The notes under the pieces are model-generated. The model did no database searches. It worked only from the letters and a program-made list of their open reading frames with translations, and was not told the DNA's origin. A stretch of 64,000 nt of DNA from Limnoperna fortunei (Eukaryota > Mollusca > Bivalvia > Mytilida > Modiolidae): contig OX104117.1 in assembly GCA_944474755.1 (NCBI GenBank), positions 80,886,926 through 80,950,925 on the forward strand, in the 5' to 3' direction. The position numbers and the translations under genes were made by a program. This document shows positions 60,805 through 64,000 of the stretch, in pieces. Numbering within the stretch: position 1 is the stretch's first letter; every line of letters begins with the position of its first letter.

Positions 60805-61552
60805 GTATTTAAGTTATTGTTTATCAAGTTCTGAAAAGGGGGAAAAATTATTTGGACGAAATCTTTAAAAAAAAATTTAGTATATAAATATCATGCTTTA
60901 ACATTGATTTCATTGGACGTTAGTGCATGTTTGTATTTGCTTCCGCATTGGCATAAACTGTATTTGAAGATAAAACTGACAATCTAAGACTTTTCTGTCT
61001 CCAAATTGGGGCTAAATATCATTACTTTGATATACTATACTATTACACTAACAAGTAGGGATATGCGACAGTATGTATTACAAATACAATTTCCATCATG
61101 GAAAATCCTTTTAAACCAGAAGCATGTCATTTCCATTCACATACTTTTATCAAATACACAAGACTCATCATCATTACTACTGCTATTTAATTGTATTTCT
61201 TTTTCTTTTCTTTTTCTTTCTTTATAAATACCATTTCTGTTCATTTTATAAACAAAATAATAGAGATAACTTTATGTTAAGTTTATACATTTGTTACTAT
61301 TAATGAGCATGCTTTTTATTGTTGTTTAAACAGGCTCGATTATTTTTGTTTTTTTTTACCCGCAATATGTCCGCTTCTACTACCGTGTACATTGTATACT
61401 CACTCATAAAAGAAACGCAACATACAAAAATGGGAATTTTACTTCATATATTATTTTAACAATTTATCATATAATAAATTGATACAGAAATGTAAAAATT
61501 GGCACACTTCTTGTTCATGAGTTTTTTTTACCATGGAATATAACATATGGTT

Positions 61553-62440
61553 ATCTGTTGTGCCTACCATTTGCTTGTAATACAGCCCTTACTCTTCTTG
61601 GCATGGATTCAATTAAACGTCGAGTACGAACACGCGGTATCCTTTGCCAATCATACTAAAGTGTCTGCTCACATTGTTACAGATTTTGCGGCGGTGGTTG
61701 TCATTGTCACGCGCCGATCCAGTTCATCCCACAGATGTTCAATTGGGTTAAGATCCGGAGATCGTGATGGCCAACGGATCACATTGACATTCTGTTGCTC
61801 TAAAAAATCTACTGTTACACGTGCTGTATGTGGTCGGGCATTGACGTGTTGAATAATTTATCTTTGAATATCAATTACGGGCAATTCATGTGGCCGTATA
61901 ATTTCGTCTCTATGCCTAACAGCGTTAAGATTACCTTTGATATGTATCAGCTGTGTGTTCTTGGCTTAGGAGATAGCAGCCCACATCATTACACTGCCTC
62001 CGCCAAAATTGTCTCTTTCTACAACATAGTTTTGCGCAAAACGTTCATTTCGGCGCCTGTACACTCATATGCGACCATCTCGCTTTTCAAGCTGAAAAAA
62101 GGACTCGTCGCTGAACCACACTCTTCTCCAGTTCTGTAAATTTCATACAAGAACGGTAGTACACCATCTAACCCTTGCTCGTCGGTGTTGGCGTCTCAGT
62201 GTTGCTCCGACCTAAGGTTTGTTGGCCCGCAATCAATGAGAGCGTAATCGATTGCGTAGTGTCTGGTGATATACGGCGCAACCCGGGAACGTTTACAGCT
62301 ATTTCTGTTGCAGCAATAGTCCTGTTCCGTATACAGAATAATCTAATGTAACGATCCTGCGCCCGACTTTTAACACGCGGACGCCCTGAACGTAGTCGGT
62401 CTGTCGTCTAACCAAGCTGATGTTAGCGTATCCAAAGGCG
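61553..62440 (-). pseudogene. Degraded Tc1-like (DD34E family) transposase
   Basis: Minus-strand pieces, right to left: GRPRVKSRAQDRYIRL (N-terminal helix-turn-helix region) and QTLRNRLRS; WRRVWFSDESFF (first catalytic Asp); GGGSVMMWAAIS; ARPHTARVTVDFLEQQ; SPDLNPIEHLWDELDRR (catalytic Glu); RRLIESMPRRVRAVLQANG near the end. At the position before ARPHTAR, where an Asp-Asn is expected, the reading is VN, so the second catalytic Asp is absent. Stops and frameshifts separate the pieces. Nearly full length, but dead. I did not find convincing terminal inverted repeats. Confidence 0.85.
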
Positions 62441-63830
62441 TGAATTTGTGCTACGATGAAAATTGTCTTATTTTTCTGGAATGCAACTTTACAAAATATA
62501 TATTTTAAATACATAATATATTAATGCTTTGTCTGAAAATGATAAATCATTGATTTAGGCCTTTGCTCTTAAATATCAAACGATCATTATCCTAAACATT
62601 TGTAATATAACTAATGTTTCTTCAGTGAAATCATGAAATCATGCAGGCTTTGCCTCAGATGTCAAATAGCCGGATGAGGACTTTTTACTGCCTGCGTGAA
62701 AAAATACGGTTTACATAAAACTTCAGAGAAAATATATTTTTAAACCTTTATTTACCTAATTTGTTAAATTTTGATGAAAATTTCTCTTTCATCACTTTTG
62801 GCACAGCATCGCCACTTACTCGCTTGACAACAAATCAAGGCATATCAAATTTTACTTTGAAATTCTTGGAATTCTTGGTGTCAAATAGAACTTATCTGAC
62901 TTCCAGCCGTCCACTTATTCTCTGAATGACATGTGTTGCTCTCCGTTATTTTTTGTCAAAGTACACAGTTTTTACTATATTTCAGCCGCAGCCAAAGGCA
63001 TCGTACATGTAATTCAGTTACCTTGTGCCGTACGGTAGTATTTACCTGTGATAGTATCTTCAATACCAACTCTATTTAAGTGTTCAGTATAGAGAACCAA
63101 GAGCAAAACAGGTCAGTCAGAAAATACTGGTCTGTTGGATAGGTTTACGCCAAGGATTTCAAAGTAAGAAGAATGGTTGGCTCGACAGTAAAACAGACCT
63201 TGTTGATAACGTTAAAACACTGGTCCCCTTCATAAAACCACCAAAGGAGCAAATTCTAAGTTAGTGAATTTTTGCGGTTCAAGGTCATTCTATCATTGTT
63301 CAAAACGCTATGAACATGAACTCGTTACATTTTTGCATTATTTTATTATTTTTGGCAAAAGGTGTTTTTGTGGTAGAAAAAGTACCTCTAATATGTACTA
63401 AAACAATGTTGTTTTTTTCACCATTGAACAATTTGAAGTCCCATATGTGAACATATATTTATTACGGATGATAATTGTTCCGCCTGGAACATTTTAGAAT
63501 ATAATAAAAGTTCCACGGAAAATTACTTATATAATGATATTTCCATTTCTTCGGGGTGGAATTTTCCTTATGACATTGGATAAAATATTACATAATGAAT
63601 GTTACCAACTGGAACTTTTGTTATATAATAAAAGATCTATAGAACAAGTATTATGATGGAACTTATAGTCTGTCACACCATATCCCCTTCTAAGGTAATA
63701 ATTAATAAAATTTTGATACATGGATATAGATCTGTCATTCTATCTTTCATGGTTTTTGAGATTAAGTGCTATCAAGACAACAGTTGACCTCTGGAAGATT
63801 GGTTTCAAAGGGCGAGACAAGAAAGGTAAG
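62441..63830. other. Intergenic, no supported gene
   Basis: AT-rich, short ORFs only. Around 63460-63660 the phrase 'GGAAC.TTT...TATAATAAAAG' recurs in both orientations, possibly a small decayed repeat. Confidence 0.5.
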
Positions 63831-63912
63831 AAGGTCTTTCTCTGTGGTGGGAAAGACCTTAATAATACTCATAAAAAATACTATAGTCTTCAACTGTAGT
63901 GGGACAGACCTT
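63831..63912. repeat. Two adjacent GTCTTTCCC-type hairpins followed by TTAATAAT
   Basis: AAGGTCTTTC (63831-63840) pairs with GAAAGACCTT (63851-63860), then AATAATACTC. A weaker second hairpin TAGTCTTCAACTG...GTGGGACAGACC follows at about 63884-63910, again with TTAATAAT. Same class as 34327-34420 and 37935-37966. Confidence 0.6.
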
Positions 63913-64000
63913 AATAATCATCTATGCAGTGATAGGATAATCGGTTTTACATATAAAAATTATTCACTTCAATGACTTACAAATGACAAAAAACAAGGTA

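Overview
This is eukaryotic nuclear DNA: AT-rich, with GT/AG introns, tRNA-headed SINEs, non-LTR retrotransposon debris and many foldback elements. The repeat families (the tRNA-SINE with its 'GGTAGTTAGTC' head, the 'CTGATGAGTC' hammerhead-type repeat, hairpin-ended repeats followed by TTAATAATAA) and the gene types are those I associate with marine bivalves, most likely a mytilid mussel. This assignment is from pattern recognition, not a database search.

Layout. (1) 198-23094, plus strand: one large multi-exon gene with its 5' end outside the window. I could join 27 exons with correct splice signals into one open frame of about 1310 codons. It has tandem Pro/Thr/Ser-rich mucin-like exons, a Cys-containing segment, a long run of small helical repeat exons, a furin-type RRKR site at about residue 1000, a C-terminal block of about 310 residues and a hydrophobic GPI-signal-like tail. 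This is the architecture of the mesothelin/stereocilin/otoancorin superfamily. (2) 23.1-26.0 kb: 3' flank with a four-unit tandem repeat, a TIR-type insertion and a broken minus-strand copy of a GPCR gene. (3) 26-36.4 kb: repeat-rich spacer with a reverse-transcriptase remnant, a hammerhead-bearing repeat, an integrase-like remnant and two inverted 21-bp minisatellite arrays. (4) 36.5-46.9 kb: a decayed second copy of the mesothelin-like gene, interrupted by a 2.1-kb giant palindromic (foldback) element and a jockey-like LINE fragment. (5) 49337-50533, minus strand: an intact single-exon-coding rhodopsin-class GPCR of 398 aa. (6) 50.6-64 kb: no coding gene that I can support; SINEs, hairpin repeats, a microsatellite and a degraded Tc1-like transposase.

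The main result is that the window contains two copies of one convergent gene pair (mesothelin-like gene on plus, GPCR on minus). The copies have lost opposite members. Copy A (about 11.9-25.9 kb) keeps the mesothelin-like gene and has a wrecked GPCR; copy B (about 36.5-50.5 kb) keeps the GPCR and has a wrecked mesothelin-like gene. Flanking non-coding DNA also aligns between the two, so this is a segmental duplication followed by reciprocal gene loss. One insertion in A has a matching empty site in B.
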